Below, piece after piece: positions 38,180 through 46,660 of a stretch of DNA of 64,000 nt (its first letter is position 1; each line of letters begins with the position of its first letter). A program made the translations under genes and the position numbers. Where the stretch lies: NCBI GenBank assembly GCA_030065055.1, contig JASJDS010000098.1, positions 1 to 64,000 on the forward strand. Direction: 5' to 3'. The notes below the pieces were generated by a model. It had not been told where the DNA came from, searched no databases, and saw only the letters and a program-made list of their open reading frames with translations. This DNA comes from Calothrix sp. MO_192.B10 (GTDB lineage: Bacteria > Cyanobacteriota > Cyanobacteriia > Cyanobacteriales > Nostocaceae).

Positions 38180-38484
38180 TATATTCTTGTTAATACTGAA
38201 ATGGTAAATTCAACCTCGTCTACCTTGAGAACCGTAGTTTTATCCCATGAGTTTGTAGACTTTGGGATTGCTTCCTTACGTCGCAATGACATATCTGAAC
38301 CTGAGTTCGGGATAAGCTGCAACCCTCATTATACGGTTGATTGATTTTGGTATCAGTCAACGTGTTTGCGTCGTTTCAGCCAATTAACGGTAAATAAACC
38401 TCCTTAACCCGAACTGAGGTTATCTGAATAATTAGAAACTCCAGGTTTAAACATGGATGAGGTTTATGGATGTAATCACTTATC
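38180..38484. other. Gene-free spacer
   Basis: Contains the second copy of the 25-base repeat (38266-38290, inverted relative to 918-942) and nothing else I can identify. Confidence 0.55.
38266..38290 (-). repeat. Dispersed short repeat, copy 2
   Basis: GATTGCTTCCTTACGTCGCA and the next five bases are the complement of 918-942 with one change. Confidence 0.7.
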
Positions 38485-39651
38485 CTAAGCCAAAATGGTC
38501 TGTAAACCCCTAACTAATCTTTCGATTCCCTGCTTCGCCGTATCTTTTTGCAGCGCACCATAAGCTACCCGTAAATAACACCCATCATCCATACCAAAGG
38601 TTGTACCGGGAATGACTGCAACTTGATGCTCGCAGATGAGTTGCTTGACTAGCTCAAAGGCATCCATTTGGGTATGAACCTTGAGGAAAAAGTAAAAAGC
38701 ACCATCAGCAGGGGCAATGGTACATAATCCTTCTAGGGGTTTGAGTAACTCAATTACCTCCTCCCGCACTTGTGCCAACTCAGCAATGTGATTCTCTAAA
38801 TAATCTGGTTGTGCTTGCAATGCGCCCAACGCTGCATACTGGGAAACTACAGGGGGACAAATCAAAATAGTATCTTGAACCTTCTTTACTGATGCTAGGA
38901 GGTGCTGGGGAATTACCATATAGCCAATACGCCAACTAGCAAATCCATAAGCCTTAGAAAGACTGTAAAGGGAAATGGTATGTTGGCTGCTGTTAGGGAA
39001 TGCACCAGGGGAAGTATGTTTCACCCCGTTATAAGTGAAGTATTCGTAAGCCTCATCACTGATATGATAGATATTGCGATCGCTACAAATTTGATGAACC
39101 TGTTGTAATGCTACTTGTGGATAAACTGCACCCGTGGGATTATTGGGGGAAATGGTGACTACTGCACGGGTTTTAGGAGTAATTGCATCGACAATTGCCT
39201 GGGGACGCAGTTGATAATTATCATCTGTTTGTACTAATACTGGACGACACCCCGCCATGGAAATTGCCATTTCATGGTTGAAATAATAGGGTGTGTTGAG
39301 AATAATTTCATCCCCAGGAGAAGTTATGGCTAAAATGGCATTCATAAATGCCATGTTGCTACCAGCTGTGACAACTATACAGTTTTCGTAGGTTATTTCA
39401 ATCCCATTAAATGTTTGTAATTTTGCTGTCAATGTTGTGGTTAAAGGAGGAATTCCCTCCACAGCTTTGTAGAGATTATTAGCCGGTTCGGCGAGGAATT
39501 TAGATAAAAAATCTATCGCTTCTGAGGGTGGAGAATAGGAAACCACGCCTTGTCCTAAGGAAATCGTTCCCGGACAATTTTTAATTAATTCACCAACTAC
39601 AGGAATAATGGGCGATTGTACCGCCTCCATGCGCGAAAGAAAAGATTTCAT
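38485..39651 (-). CDS. Class I/II pyridoxal-phosphate aminotransferase
   Basis: 388 residues from the ATG ending at 39651 (MKSFLSRMEAV); an ATG three codons earlier is also possible. It is a fold-type I aminotransferase of the aspartate-aminotransferase superfamily: SLGQGVVSYSPP, TAGSNMAFMNAI, ISPNNPTGAVYP, DEAYEYF, and the PLP-binding Lys in SLSKAYGFASWRIGYM. The C-terminal Arg that binds the carboxylate is in YLRVAYG. The amino donor cannot be deduced. It stands alone between spacers. Confidence 0.92.
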   Translation of the reverse strand: MKSFLSRMEAVQSPIIPVVGELIKNCPGTISLGQGVVSYSPPSEAIDFLSKFLAEPANNLYKAVEGIPPLTTTLTAKLQTFNGIEITYENCIVVTAGSNMAFMNAILAITSPGDEIILNTPYYFNHEMAISMAGCRPVLVQTDDNYQLRPQAIVDAITPKTRAVVTISPNNPTGAVYPQVALQQVHQICSDRNIYHISDEAYEYFTYNGVKHTSPGAFPNSSQHTISLYSLSKAYGFASWRIGYMVIPQHLLASVKKVQDTILICPPVVSQYAALGALQAQPDYLENHIAELAQVREEVIELLKPLEGLCTIAPADGAFYFFLKVHTQMDAFELVKQLICEHQVAVIPGTTFGMDDGCYLRVAYGALQKDTAKQGIERLVRGLQTILA

Positions 39652-40140
39652 GAAATACACTTATAATACTTTTGCCATTTTTTGTTGAATAACCAGACAA
39701 TCTCGTTATGCATATTATGGTAGATTTGTACAGGCTGTAAATACTGAGATTTATTTATATTTTGCTTCCCGATTAATTCACTAAATCTTCATAGCGTTAT
39801 AGAGACATAAATCTAATCATATATTTATACTTGAAAAGTAAATTATTTAGAGAAATTTGTGACCAATAAATATACTGGATACAAGCCCTCAGATTCATTC
39901 TTGGATAAAAAAGAAGTTTACTATCATTATTTCAAAACCTTGGCTTTAGATATAGGGTCACGACTCGTGCTACCCAGAGCGACTGTCGTCGTCGCGGGGG
40001 TCGTTCTGAATCCAAAATCCAAAATCTAAAATCTAAAATTGAATGACCGAATCGGGAACTTAATAAATATTTAATCAGTCACTGACAGCACTTACTTCAA
40101 GGTTTTATCCATACTGTTCAGCCAATATTTAAGAGGATTT
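39652..40140. other. Gene-free spacer with repeats
   Basis: AT-rich. It holds the repeat at 39955-39980 and, from about 40012, CAAAATCTAAAATCTAAAAT-type simple repeat also found inverted near 43281. The promoter of the Cys-repeat protein gene must be here. Confidence 0.55.
39955..39980 (-). repeat. Dispersed repeat, copy 2
   Basis: GGGTCACGACTCGTGCTACC and the next six bases are the near-complement of 6373-6398 upstream of prk. Confidence 0.6.
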
Positions 40141-40740
40141 ATGATGTTATTCCAGAGAAATTTTTGGAAACTCTCTGCAACGGGTATGGCAGTCTTTGTT
40201 AGCATCTTTACCAGTAGCATTCCAGTAACAGCAGAAGAAAGTCTTCTCAATCAAAATCAAGCAGACAATTTAGAGTATACAATAGCGCAACTAAACAAGG
40301 AGAGCCGAAGATATGACTCTTGTTTGAGGAGAGCAGATAGTAGAGAAGAAAAAAAATACTGTAAAAGAGTTTTCGGTAGATCGGCAAAAGGTAGATACCG
40401 AAGAAGGGGTAGAAGATATAACTCTTGTTTAAGGAAAGCCGATAGCAGACGTGAAATAAGGGAATGTAGAAGAATTTTTGGTAGAACTAATGAAGGTAGA
40501 TACCGAAGGAGTAGAAGATATAACTCTTGTTTAAGGAAAGCTGATAGCAGACGTGAAATAAGGGAATGTAGAAGAATTTTTGGTAGAACTAACGAAGGTA
40601 ATAACAGATGGAGAGCTAGACGTTGGGACAGAGAACGCCGTCAAAGATTTCGCCGGTGCATGAATAATGCGTACAGCAGACGACAGGAAAAGCGGTGTTT
40701 GAAAATTCGTAGGCAAAAAAATCCTTACGCTTACGACTAA
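40141..40740 (+). CDS. Secreted arginine-rich protein with four CX12C repeats
   Basis: 199 residues, ATG at 40141 after GAGG. Residues about 8-31 form a signal peptide (ATGMAVFVSIFTSSIPVTA). The mature chain is extremely basic and built of four units, each with two cysteines exactly 12 residues apart: SCLRRADSREEKKYC, SCLRKADSRREIRECR (twice) and RCMNNAYSRRQEKRC. Units 2 and 3 are nearly identical in DNA as well (about 105 bp, starting near 40390 and 40495), a recent duplication. The pattern suggests disulfide-closed helical hairpins in the periplasm or outside. I recognise no family; a polyanion-binding or antimicrobial-like role would be a guess. A strong terminator follows. Confidence 0.75.
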   Translation: MMLFQRNFWKLSATGMAVFVSIFTSSIPVTAEESLLNQNQADNLEYTIAQLNKESRRYDSCLRRADSREEKKYCKRVFGRSAKGRYRRRGRRYNSCLRKADSRREIRECRRIFGRTNEGRYRRSRRYNSCLRKADSRREIRECRRIFGRTNEGNNRWRARRWDRERRQRFRRCMNNAYSRRQEKRCLKIRRQKNPYAYD

Positions 40741-40776
40741 TACAAGATTTTGTGACTACATCTCTCTATAATTCAT

Positions 40777-40815
40777 CCCACGCTCTGCTTCGCGGTGAAA
40801 CGTGGGTTTTTTTTT
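40777..40815 (+). terminator. Terminator of the Cys-repeat protein gene
   Basis: CCCACG (40777-40782) pairs with CGTGGG (40801-40806), with a GCTTCGC inner part, followed by nine T. Confidence 0.85.
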
Positions 40816-41163
40816 ACCTAATTACTTGCCATTACCAATGGAGATTCTTTATTAGGGAAAACTAGAAAATAAATTCTCCAATTTCATTGACTCGAACTAC
40901 TTTCTTTGCCTGCTAATTCTAATTGATAATTATATGATCAATCCTAGATATTAACTCCAGGGAGAAAATTTGATGTTGAGTCGATTACCAAATTGCATTA
41001 CCACCCCTTCTTGGTGGCAATTAATAAATCTAAAATCCTAATTGACTTGCACTTATTCCCCAATAAAGTAGCCTAAAAGCATTGATAAATCAATATTTTT
41101 CAGTTATTCAGCAGACCCTAATTATGAATTATCAATTATCAATTACGAATTATTCTGACTCTC
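40816..41163. other. Gene-free spacer
   Basis: AT-rich with AATTATCAATTA-type simple repeats near 41121. Nothing else is seen. Confidence 0.5.
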
Positions 41164-41712
41164 CTACTGAATATGCATATGCCGGAAGATAGCAGCAATA
41201 TTACGAGCATCATCAATTCCTCGATGATGCGTACCTTGTAATTCCATGCCTAGATACTGCAAAGCTTGTGCCATGCCAAATTTTCTGGATACCCCTAAAT
41301 ATTCGGAAAATTCCTGTTTGATATTTCTGTGTTCGGAAGCAAACGGATAAGGAATTTGATGAAATTTACAATCTTGGATAAATTGATTTTTGTCATAGTT
41401 TCCCCAAGAACAAAATACATAATTGGGAAAAGGGAAAATCCATTTTTTCAATTCAGTAATTACTTCAGGGAAAGTAGGTGCTGCATCTACATCCTGTTGT
41501 TTAATAGTGGTCAATTCCGTGCAGAAATCTGTTAATTGAGGATGAATTATTGGTTTGACAAATTGCTGAAATTCAGAATCAATCTTCCATGTTGAGGGAT
41601 TTAACATCACCGCCCCAATTTCGATGATTTCCATCTGACGACGAGGAATACTATTGTCCTTGGAGCAAGTAGCTTCTAAATCAATGATGAGAAAATGTCT
41701 TGCGTTTATCAT
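41164..41712 (-). CDS. DEDDh 3'-5' exonuclease
   Basis: A 182-residue nuclease domain of the ERI1/KapD type. The metal-binding residues are in LIIDLEATCSKD (Asp and Glu, ExoI), WGNYDKNQF (Asp, ExoII) and HHRGIDDARNIA (His and Asp, ExoIII). GTHHRGIDDA is typical of the 3'hExo/ERI1 group, which trims structured RNA ends in eukaryotes; the bacterial substrate is not established. The ATG ends at 41712. It begins three bases behind the stop of the membrane protein gene on the same strand, so both are likely co-transcribed. Confidence 0.9.
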   Translation of the reverse strand: MINARHFLIIDLEATCSKDNSIPRRQMEIIEIGAVMLNPSTWKIDSEFQQFVKPIIHPQLTDFCTELTTIKQQDVDAAPTFPEVITELKKWIFPFPNYVFCSWGNYDKNQFIQDCKFHQIPYPFASEHRNIKQEFSEYLGVSRKFGMAQALQYLGMELQGTHHRGIDDARNIAAIFRHMHIQ

Positions 41713-41715
41713 GTG

Positions 41716-42171
41716 TTATTTATTACTAGAAGTAAAAGGTTTGAGCCAACCCCATTTTATTGATAAATCTAAACACTTAGCTGTCAAAAAGAACCAGAGC
41801 AAGCTGGCGATCGCCAAAATCATGGCAGGCATTACTGTATCATTTAGGTTGAAGCCCATATCTATTTGAGTTAAACCCCTGACTAACCCGAAAGCAAGCA
41901 CAGCACCCGATTTGAGATGGGGATTTTCGTCTTGGCGGATAATGTAGCGGTAGGTAACGCCAAACAAAAATCCAGAAAAAGTAGCCGTAGTTGCACTGAG
42001 AATCAGGTGTAAATCTAATACATTTTTATATCTCAAACTAGGTAATTGTAATAAGTGAGCCAGCCAAGCCGTAATACCGAAGGCACAGAGGAGGCACAAA
42101 CCCCCAATAATACCTGCTTTGAGGGACTCAAGTCGTTCTGCCAGCAAAATAGAGTTACCAGTATCGTTCAT
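41716..42171 (-). CDS. Four-helix membrane protein, unknown
   Basis: A 151-residue protein with about four membrane segments (near residues 20-42, 52-72, 83-98 and 112-133). SATTATFSGFLFGVTYRY and GLVRGLTQIDMGF look like conserved cores of a cyanobacterial family that I cannot name. It is followed after three bases by the exonuclease gene and is transcribed away from petN. Confidence 0.75.
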   Translation of the reverse strand: MNDTGNSILLAERLESLKAGIIGGLCLLCAFGITAWLAHLLQLPSLRYKNVLDLHLILSATTATFSGFLFGVTYRYIIRQDENPHLKSGAVLAFGLVRGLTQIDMGFNLNDTVMPAMILAIASLLWFFLTAKCLDLSIKWGWLKPFTSSNK

Positions 42172-42265
42172 CTAACTTTTGACTTTTAACTTCCGCCAAG
42201 GGGTTAACTATTCCCAGTATGATAAAGATTGAAGTCGTTTTGTAAATTGGCACAGAAAGATCGCT

Positions 42266-42352
42266 ATGATTTTGACACTAGGTTGGGTTTCACTGTTGAC
42301 CCTTTTCACATGGTCGATTGCTATGGTAGTTTGGGGACGCAACGGACTATAA
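42266..42352 (+). CDS. petN: Cytochrome b6f complex subunit PetN
   Basis: A 28-residue single-helix protein, the smallest subunit of the cytochrome b6f complex. The sequence [11 protein letters not shown]...[15 protein letters not shown] agrees closely with cyanobacterial PetN, including the invariant VVWGRNGL end. The ATG is at 42266; it lacks the extra Ala seen after Met in some homologues. TATGAT at 42218-42223 could be the -10 box. A second tiny gene begins seven bases after the stop. It is divergent from the membrane-protein/exonuclease pair. Confidence 0.93.
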   Translation: MILTLGWVSLLTLFTWSIAMVVWGRNGL

Positions 42353-42359
42353 GAGAACC

Positions 42360-42521
42360 GTGGAAAGTCCATTCCTGAGTATTTTGGCTTTAGTCGCCTT
42401 TGTACTGCTGATAGTAGTAACAGGTGGCGTTGGTTATTTAACCCTAGCAAATTGGCGCGATCGCCGTCGCCAAGAGAAAGAAAAACGGGAACTCCGACAA
42501 ACTACCTCCAGACGGAGATAA
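42360..42521 (+). CDS. 53-residue membrane protein behind petN
   Basis: From GTG at 42360 the frame encodes MESPFLSILALVAFVLLIVV...: one strong membrane helix (about residues 6-29, ending TGGVGYLTL), then a highly charged tail (WRDRRRQEKEKRELRQ) that should face the cytoplasm. AAGAGAA before the start may be its ribosome site. It begins seven bases after petN on the same strand, so co-transcription and a link to the b6f complex are likely by context. I cannot name a family; the helix-plus-basic-tail form and the coding pattern suggest a real gene. Confidence 0.72.
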   Translation: MESPFLSILALVAFVLLIVVTGGVGYLTLANWRDRRRQEKEKRELRQTTSRRR

Positions 42522-42607
42522 TTCCGGAAATTTCAATTAATTTAACCGAACTTAACAGTAGGGATGCGATCGCTTCTCTACTGTTAATTTTTCTCCTCCT
42601 TCCCTCT

Positions 42608-42688
42608 GGGCGGGGAAACCCCGCCCCTACTCCATCACTCCTTCCCTCCATCACTCCTTCCCTCCTTCTCGACCGGCGGGGAAACCCT
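42608..42688. repeat. GGGCGGGGAAACCCCGCCC repeat, single copy and a decayed one
   Basis: The 19-base palindrome (42608-42626) and the partial GGCGGGGAAACCC (42675-42687) are joined by CTACTCCATCACTCC-type runs, as in the array at 27964-28074. They sit between the petN unit and the CBS gene. Confidence 0.8.
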
Positions 42689-42805
42689 ACCTCTACTCCA
42701 TTACTCAAATCAATGCAAGTAACAATCTATTGCGCCCCATCTGGTCAAGAGTGGTAATTTTCTACAATAATGCCAAAGTGATTGATAAAAGGTCTTAACA
42801 AACAA

Positions 42806-43270
42806 ATGCCTAAAACTGTTGCCGATGTAATGAGCCGCGATCCAATTGTTGTCCGGCGCGAAACACCTCTCCAAGAAGCCATTCAGATTTTGGCTGAAAA
42901 ACGTATTAGTGGATTACCTGTTGTGGATGATGCTGGTAAATTGGTGGGCATTATTTCGGAAGCGGACTTAATGTGGCAAGAAACTGGCATAACTCCACCT
43001 GCATACATTATGTTTCTAGATAGTGTGATTTACCTCCAAAATCCCGCCACTTACGAACGGGATTTGCATAAGGCACTAGGACAAAATGTAGGGGATGCCA
43101 TGAGTAAAAATCCCATTACCACCAAGAGCGATACACTTCTCAAACAAGCGGCAAAAATAATGAGCGATCGCAATGTGCATCGATTACCAGTACTTGACAG
43201 TGAAGAAAAAGTAGTTGGTATCCTCACCCGTGGTGATATCATTCGCGCTATGGCAGCCAGCCAAGATTAA
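42806..43270 (+). CDS. CBS-domain pair protein
   Basis: 154 residues from the ATG at 42806 (MPKTVADVMSRDP); the frame extends eight codons further. The protein is just two CBS domains: VADVMSRDPIVVRRETPL...GLPVVDDAGKLVGIISEADLM, and VGDAMSKNPITTKSDTLL...RLPVLDSEEKVVGILTRGDII. Such stand-alone pairs bind adenine nucleotides and regulate partner enzymes. A 35-residue insert lies between the domains (about residues 62-90). The partner is unknown; the next gene is the HEAT-repeat protein. Confidence 0.9.
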   Translation: MPKTVADVMSRDPIVVRRETPLQEAIQILAEKRISGLPVVDDAGKLVGIISEADLMWQETGITPPAYIMFLDSVIYLQNPATYERDLHKALGQNVGDAMSKNPITTKSDTLLKQAAKIMSDRNVHRLPVLDSEEKVVGILTRGDIIRAMAASQD

Positions 43271-43422
43271 TTGAATAATTTTAGATTTTAGATTTTAGAT
43301 TCAAGGGAACAGGGAATAGGGAACACCGGATGAGTGTGGTGGGAACCTTCTGCTCCCGGTGCCTCCAACTTGAGCTGCCTCCTTCAATCCCTACTCCCTA
43401 TTTGCAAAACCAGGATGATTAC

Positions 43423-44088
43423 ATGAGTATTACCCCCGAATCTGTCAAGGAGTTGTTAAGTTCTGAAGACTTAGGTGTACGCTTGCGGGCTGTTAATCAA
43501 ATCCGTCAGTTGGAACCAAACATCGGTTTTGAGTTAATTCAAGGTGCGATCGACGATCCAAGCTCTCGCGTTCGTTATTCAGCTATTAGCCAATTAGATA
43601 CCTTGGGCGGGCAAGATTTAGATGCATCTTTAAAGATATTACGCGATCGCTTACTCAATGATCCAGAACCAGATGTTCAAGCAGCTGCAGCTGACTGCTT
43701 GGGCGCTCTGAAGTTGAGCGTAGCATTTGATGATTTACAACATTTGTACCAGACTACTGGTGAATGGATAGTTCAATTTAGTATTATTGCTACCTTAGGA
43801 GAGTTGGGAGATACTCGTGCTTTTGGACTTTTACAAGAGGCACTGGTATCAGACAATGAATTAATCAAAACTGCTGCCATTAGCTCCTTAGGGGAGTTAG
43901 GCGATATCCAAGCAATTCCTCTGTTGGCCCCCTACGCTAACCATTCAGACTGGCAATTACGCTTTCGACTGGTGCAGGCTTTAAATCGTTTGGGAGGCGC
44001 CCAAGCCCAATCTATCTTAGAAACTCTTGCTCAAGATGAAGTAGAAGCAGTATCAGCAGAAGCTCAACGCTCTTTACAGAACTTTTGA
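43423..44088 (+). CDS. nblB: HEAT-repeat protein, NblB homologue
   Basis: 221 residues from the ATG at 43423 (MSITPESVKELLSSEDLG); the longer frame upstream starts in spacer repeats. It is made of HEAT/PBS-lyase-type repeats, e.g. PSSRVRYSAISQLDTLG, PDVQAAAADCLGALK, WIVQFSIIATLGELGDTRA, ELIKTAAISSLGELGDIQA and WQLRFRLVQALNRLGG. This matches cyanobacterial NblB-type proteins, involved in phycobilisome breakdown and related to bilin lyases of the CpcE/F type. Which NblB paralogue it is cannot be settled here. Confidence 0.8.
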   Translation: MSITPESVKELLSSEDLGVRLRAVNQIRQLEPNIGFELIQGAIDDPSSRVRYSAISQLDTLGGQDLDASLKILRDRLLNDPEPDVQAAAADCLGALKLSVAFDDLQHLYQTTGEWIVQFSIIATLGELGDTRAFGLLQEALVSDNELIKTAAISSLGELGDIQAIPLLAPYANHSDWQLRFRLVQALNRLGGAQAQSILETLAQDEVEAVSAEAQRSLQNF

Positions 44089-44616
44089 ACCAAAATCTTG
44101 AGCATAGTCCCTGATTAGTTCATCTTAGTTCATCAGGCTAGGTAACAGATCCCCGACTTCTGAATCAATATCTGCACATTGCAGCGATTCCTAGGATAGA
44201 AGTCGGGGATCGCTCATGCCCGCGACTCATCTAAATTCACCCAGCTACTCGTGGGCTTTGCGCTAAATTCTGTAACATAACAGCGAAGCAACATGAAATA
44301 TTTACAAAATACCTCTTTAGAGGGATGTCAAAAATCATTTTTATTATCTTAAAAAGTAAGTATTCACTGAAAAAAATATCTACAGTTGGGAATGTTATTC
44401 AATCATTAGCTATAGCTAGCGATTCAAGATTTACCAGAAATTTATTTATCAAAACGTTATGAAAATTGCTATCGGAAATAGAACCATTTGTATATGAAAG
44501 TTTCTTAAATTTTTTGAGATAAATAGAGACTTTTATCAATATAAAGTGAAATTACTTAACTAAGAATCATTTTGTGTTATCAATAGACGTAATAAATTCT
44601 CAAATTTCATGTGCAT
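44089..44616. other. Gene-free region upstream of the sugar cluster
   Basis: Contains the interrupted palindrome at 44149-44210, then about 350 bases of AT-rich sequence that should hold the cluster's promoter. Confidence 0.55.
44149..44210. repeat. ATCCCCGACTTC palindrome with enlarged loop
   Basis: ATCCCCGACTTCT (44149-44161) and AGAAGTCGGGGAT (44198-44210) are the arms of the repeat at 37644-37672, here separated by 36 bases. Confidence 0.85.
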
Positions 44617-45465
44617 ATGAAAGTAGGAATACTGGCAGGAGGACTGGGGACGCGTCTATCTGAGGAAACGGTAGAAAAGCCGAAGCCAATGGTAGAAATA
44701 GGCGGGAAGCCAATTATGTGGCATATCATGATGAACTATGCTCATCATGGCTTCCAAGACTTTGTCATTGCTTTGGGATATAAAGCAGAAGTCATCAAAA
44801 AATATATGGTGGACTACTGTTCCCTCAACAGCAATCTGACAGTGAACCTGCGCCAAGGGAACGTGCAAATGCACGGGGGATACAAACCAGATTGGAACGT
44901 AGATTTAATTGATACTGGTTTGTATACCAATACTGGCGGACGGATCAAAAGATTAGCACCCTACATGGGTAATGAAACCTTCATGCTTACTTGGGGAGAT
45001 GGGGTCTCAGATATTAATCTTCAAGAACTACTAGCATTCCATAAATCCCATGGTAAGCTAGCCACCCTGACAGCAGTACACCCACCATCTAGATTCGGAC
45101 ATATGGAATTGGATGGAGACCAGATCTGTGAATTTTCAGAAAAACCCCAAACCAAAGACGGATGGATTAATGGTGCATTCTTCGTCTTGGAACCGGGAGT
45201 CTTTGATTACATCGCTGGGGATGATACTCAATGGGAGAAAGAACCATTGGAATCTTTAGCCAAAGATGGACAATTAATGGCCTATAAATACACAGGCTTC
45301 TGGCAATGCATGGATACCTTAAGGGATAAGCGAAGGCTAGAAACTCTGTGGTCGAATGGTAATGCACCTTGGAAAATTTGGGAGGACATAGAAGATAATG
45401 CGAGTACTACTAACGGGACACAAAGGTTACATCGGCACGATACTCGCGCCCATGCTGGTAGCTAA
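44617..45465 (+). CDS. rfbF: Glucose-1-phosphate cytidylyltransferase
   Basis: Makes CDP-glucose from CTP and glucose 1-phosphate, the entry to CDP-deoxysugars of lipopolysaccharide. 282 residues from the ATG at 44617. The nucleotidyltransferase signature GGLGTRLSEETVEKPKPMVE is at the N-terminus; GDGVSDINL, AVHPPSRFGHMEL, WINGAFFVLEPGVFDY and GFWQCMDTLRDK are diagnostic for RfbF. Homologues usually stop near APWKIWE; here the frame runs about 26 residues further, and its last 68 bases overlap the epimerase gene in another frame. The tail is probably not functional. It is the first gene of the cluster. Confidence 0.93.
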   Translation: MKVGILAGGLGTRLSEETVEKPKPMVEIGGKPIMWHIMMNYAHHGFQDFVIALGYKAEVIKKYMVDYCSLNSNLTVNLRQGNVQMHGGYKPDWNVDLIDTGLYTNTGGRIKRLAPYMGNETFMLTWGDGVSDINLQELLAFHKSHGKLATLTAVHPPSRFGHMELDGDQICEFSEKPQTKDGWINGAFFVLEPGVFDYIAGDDTQWEKEPLESLAKDGQLMAYKYTGFWQCMDTLRDKRRLETLWSNGNAPWKIWEDIEDNASTTNGTQRLHRHDTRAHAGS

Positions 45466-46435
45466 GGGGCATGAAGTAGTTGGTTTAGATAGCGATTTAT
45501 ACGAAAACAGCACTTTTGGCGAAGGTATGCCAGAAATACCTGAAATTAAAAAAGATATCCGCGATATTCAATTAGAGGATGTAGAAGGGTTTGATGCTGT
45601 ATTGCATTTAGCCGGACTATCTAATGATCCCTTGGGAAATCTTAACCCCGAACTCACCTATGATATTAACCACCAAGCATCGGTGAAGTTGGCCGAGTTA
45701 AGCAAACAAGCGGGAGTCAGTCGTTACATCTTTTCTTCTTCTTGTAGTAACTATGGTGCAGGTGGCACTGACTGGTTAACAGAAGAATCAGATTTTAATC
45801 CCGTCACCCCCTATGGCATTTCTAAGGTCAAGGTAGAACAAGATGTTGCTAAACTAGCAGACGACAACTTTTCTCCTACTTTCCTACGTAATGCTACTGC
45901 CTATGGTGTATCACCTAGACTCAGATTTGACTTGGTGTTAAACAATTTGGTAGCTTGGGCGTTTACCACAGGTAAGGTATTTATTAAAAGCGATGGTACA
46001 CCCTGGAGACCTATCGTTCATATTGAAGATATTTCTCGGGCTTTTGTTGCTGTCATGGAAGCACCTAGGGAATTGATTCACAATCAAGCTTTCAATGTGG
46101 GACGCAACGAGGATAATTACCAGATTCGGGACATTGCCAACATAGTTGAAAAAACTGTACCGGGCTGTCGCATTGAATATGCCCAAGGAGTAGCACCTGA
46201 TACCCGTTGTTATCGAGTTAATTGCAGCAAAATCCTTAATACCCTACCGGATTTCCAACCACAATGGAATGCGACTAAGGGAGCGCAAGAACTTTATAAC
46301 ATCTACAAACAAGTTGGGTTAACCCTGGAAGAATTTGAAGGACCGAGATACCAACGAATTGCCCACATCCAAAAATTACTGCGTGAATCTCGCCTAGATA
46401 ATAATCTACGCTGGCGGACTGAAGCAGCTGTGTAA
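45398..46435 (+). CDS. NAD-dependent sugar epimerase/dehydratase (extended SDR)
   Basis: 345 residues starting MRVLLTGHKGYIGTILAP, an NAD-binding motif of the extended SDR type with Lys in place of a usual small residue. SSSCSNYGAGG holds the catalytic Ser/Thr region and TPYGISKVKVEQD the YxxxK pair; FNVGRNEDNYQIRDIA is also typical. It acts on a nucleotide sugar, presumably CDP- or dTDP-activated, given the rfbF neighbour. The ATG at 45398 lies inside the end of rfbF (68-base overlap), which implies translational coupling. Confidence 0.9.
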   Translation: MRVLLTGHKGYIGTILAPMLVAKGHEVVGLDSDLYENSTFGEGMPEIPEIKKDIRDIQLEDVEGFDAVLHLAGLSNDPLGNLNPELTYDINHQASVKLAELSKQAGVSRYIFSSSCSNYGAGGTDWLTEESDFNPVTPYGISKVKVEQDVAKLADDNFSPTFLRNATAYGVSPRLRFDLVLNNLVAWAFTTGKVFIKSDGTPWRPIVHIEDISRAFVAVMEAPRELIHNQAFNVGRNEDNYQIRDIANIVEKTVPGCRIEYAQGVAPDTRCYRVNCSKILNTLPDFQPQWNATKGAQELYNIYKQVGLTLEEFEGPRYQRIAHIQKLLRESRLDNNLRWRTEAAV

Positions 46436-46495
46436 TTCAATTCTAGGACTAACTCTCGTCCTTTGAATATTATCCATGGTTGACAACAGTGCTTT

Positions 46496-46559
46496 CCTGA
46501 ATTCTGTAGGTTTTGCCTTGCTAACAGTAAGGCATTAAAATCAAACCTACTGATTCAGG
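46496..46559. repeat. Long imperfect hairpin between epimerase and methyltransferase
   Basis: CCTGAATTCTGTAGGTTT at the left and AAACCTACTGATTCAGG at the right pair with one small internal loop; GCCTTGC...GTAAGGC closes the inner part. It may act as terminator or be a fold-back remnant. Confidence 0.6.
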
Positions 46560-46634
46560 ATTGCGAATATCTATAAAAAGACCACAACAAAATTATTGAT
46601 GCGATACAGGAAGCGTCAAGCCTCCTGCTTATCG

Positions 46635-46651
46635 CTATCAGGTGATAGGAG
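46635..46651 (+). promoter_or_regulatory. Hairpin overlapping a ribosome binding site
   Basis: CTATCA-GG-TGATAG (46635-46648) runs directly into AGGAG (46647-46651), about ten bases before the ATG at 46661. Forming the stem would occupy part of the ribosome site. Confidence 0.35.
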
Positions 46652-46660
46652 TAAATTTTA

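Noticed and set aside
38102-38344. An 80-codon plus-strand frame
   Set aside because: Antisense to the start of the YjbQ gene and then through a dispersed repeat.
42208-42450. An 80-codon minus-strand frame
   Set aside because: It is antisense to petN and the 53-residue gene, which have far better support.
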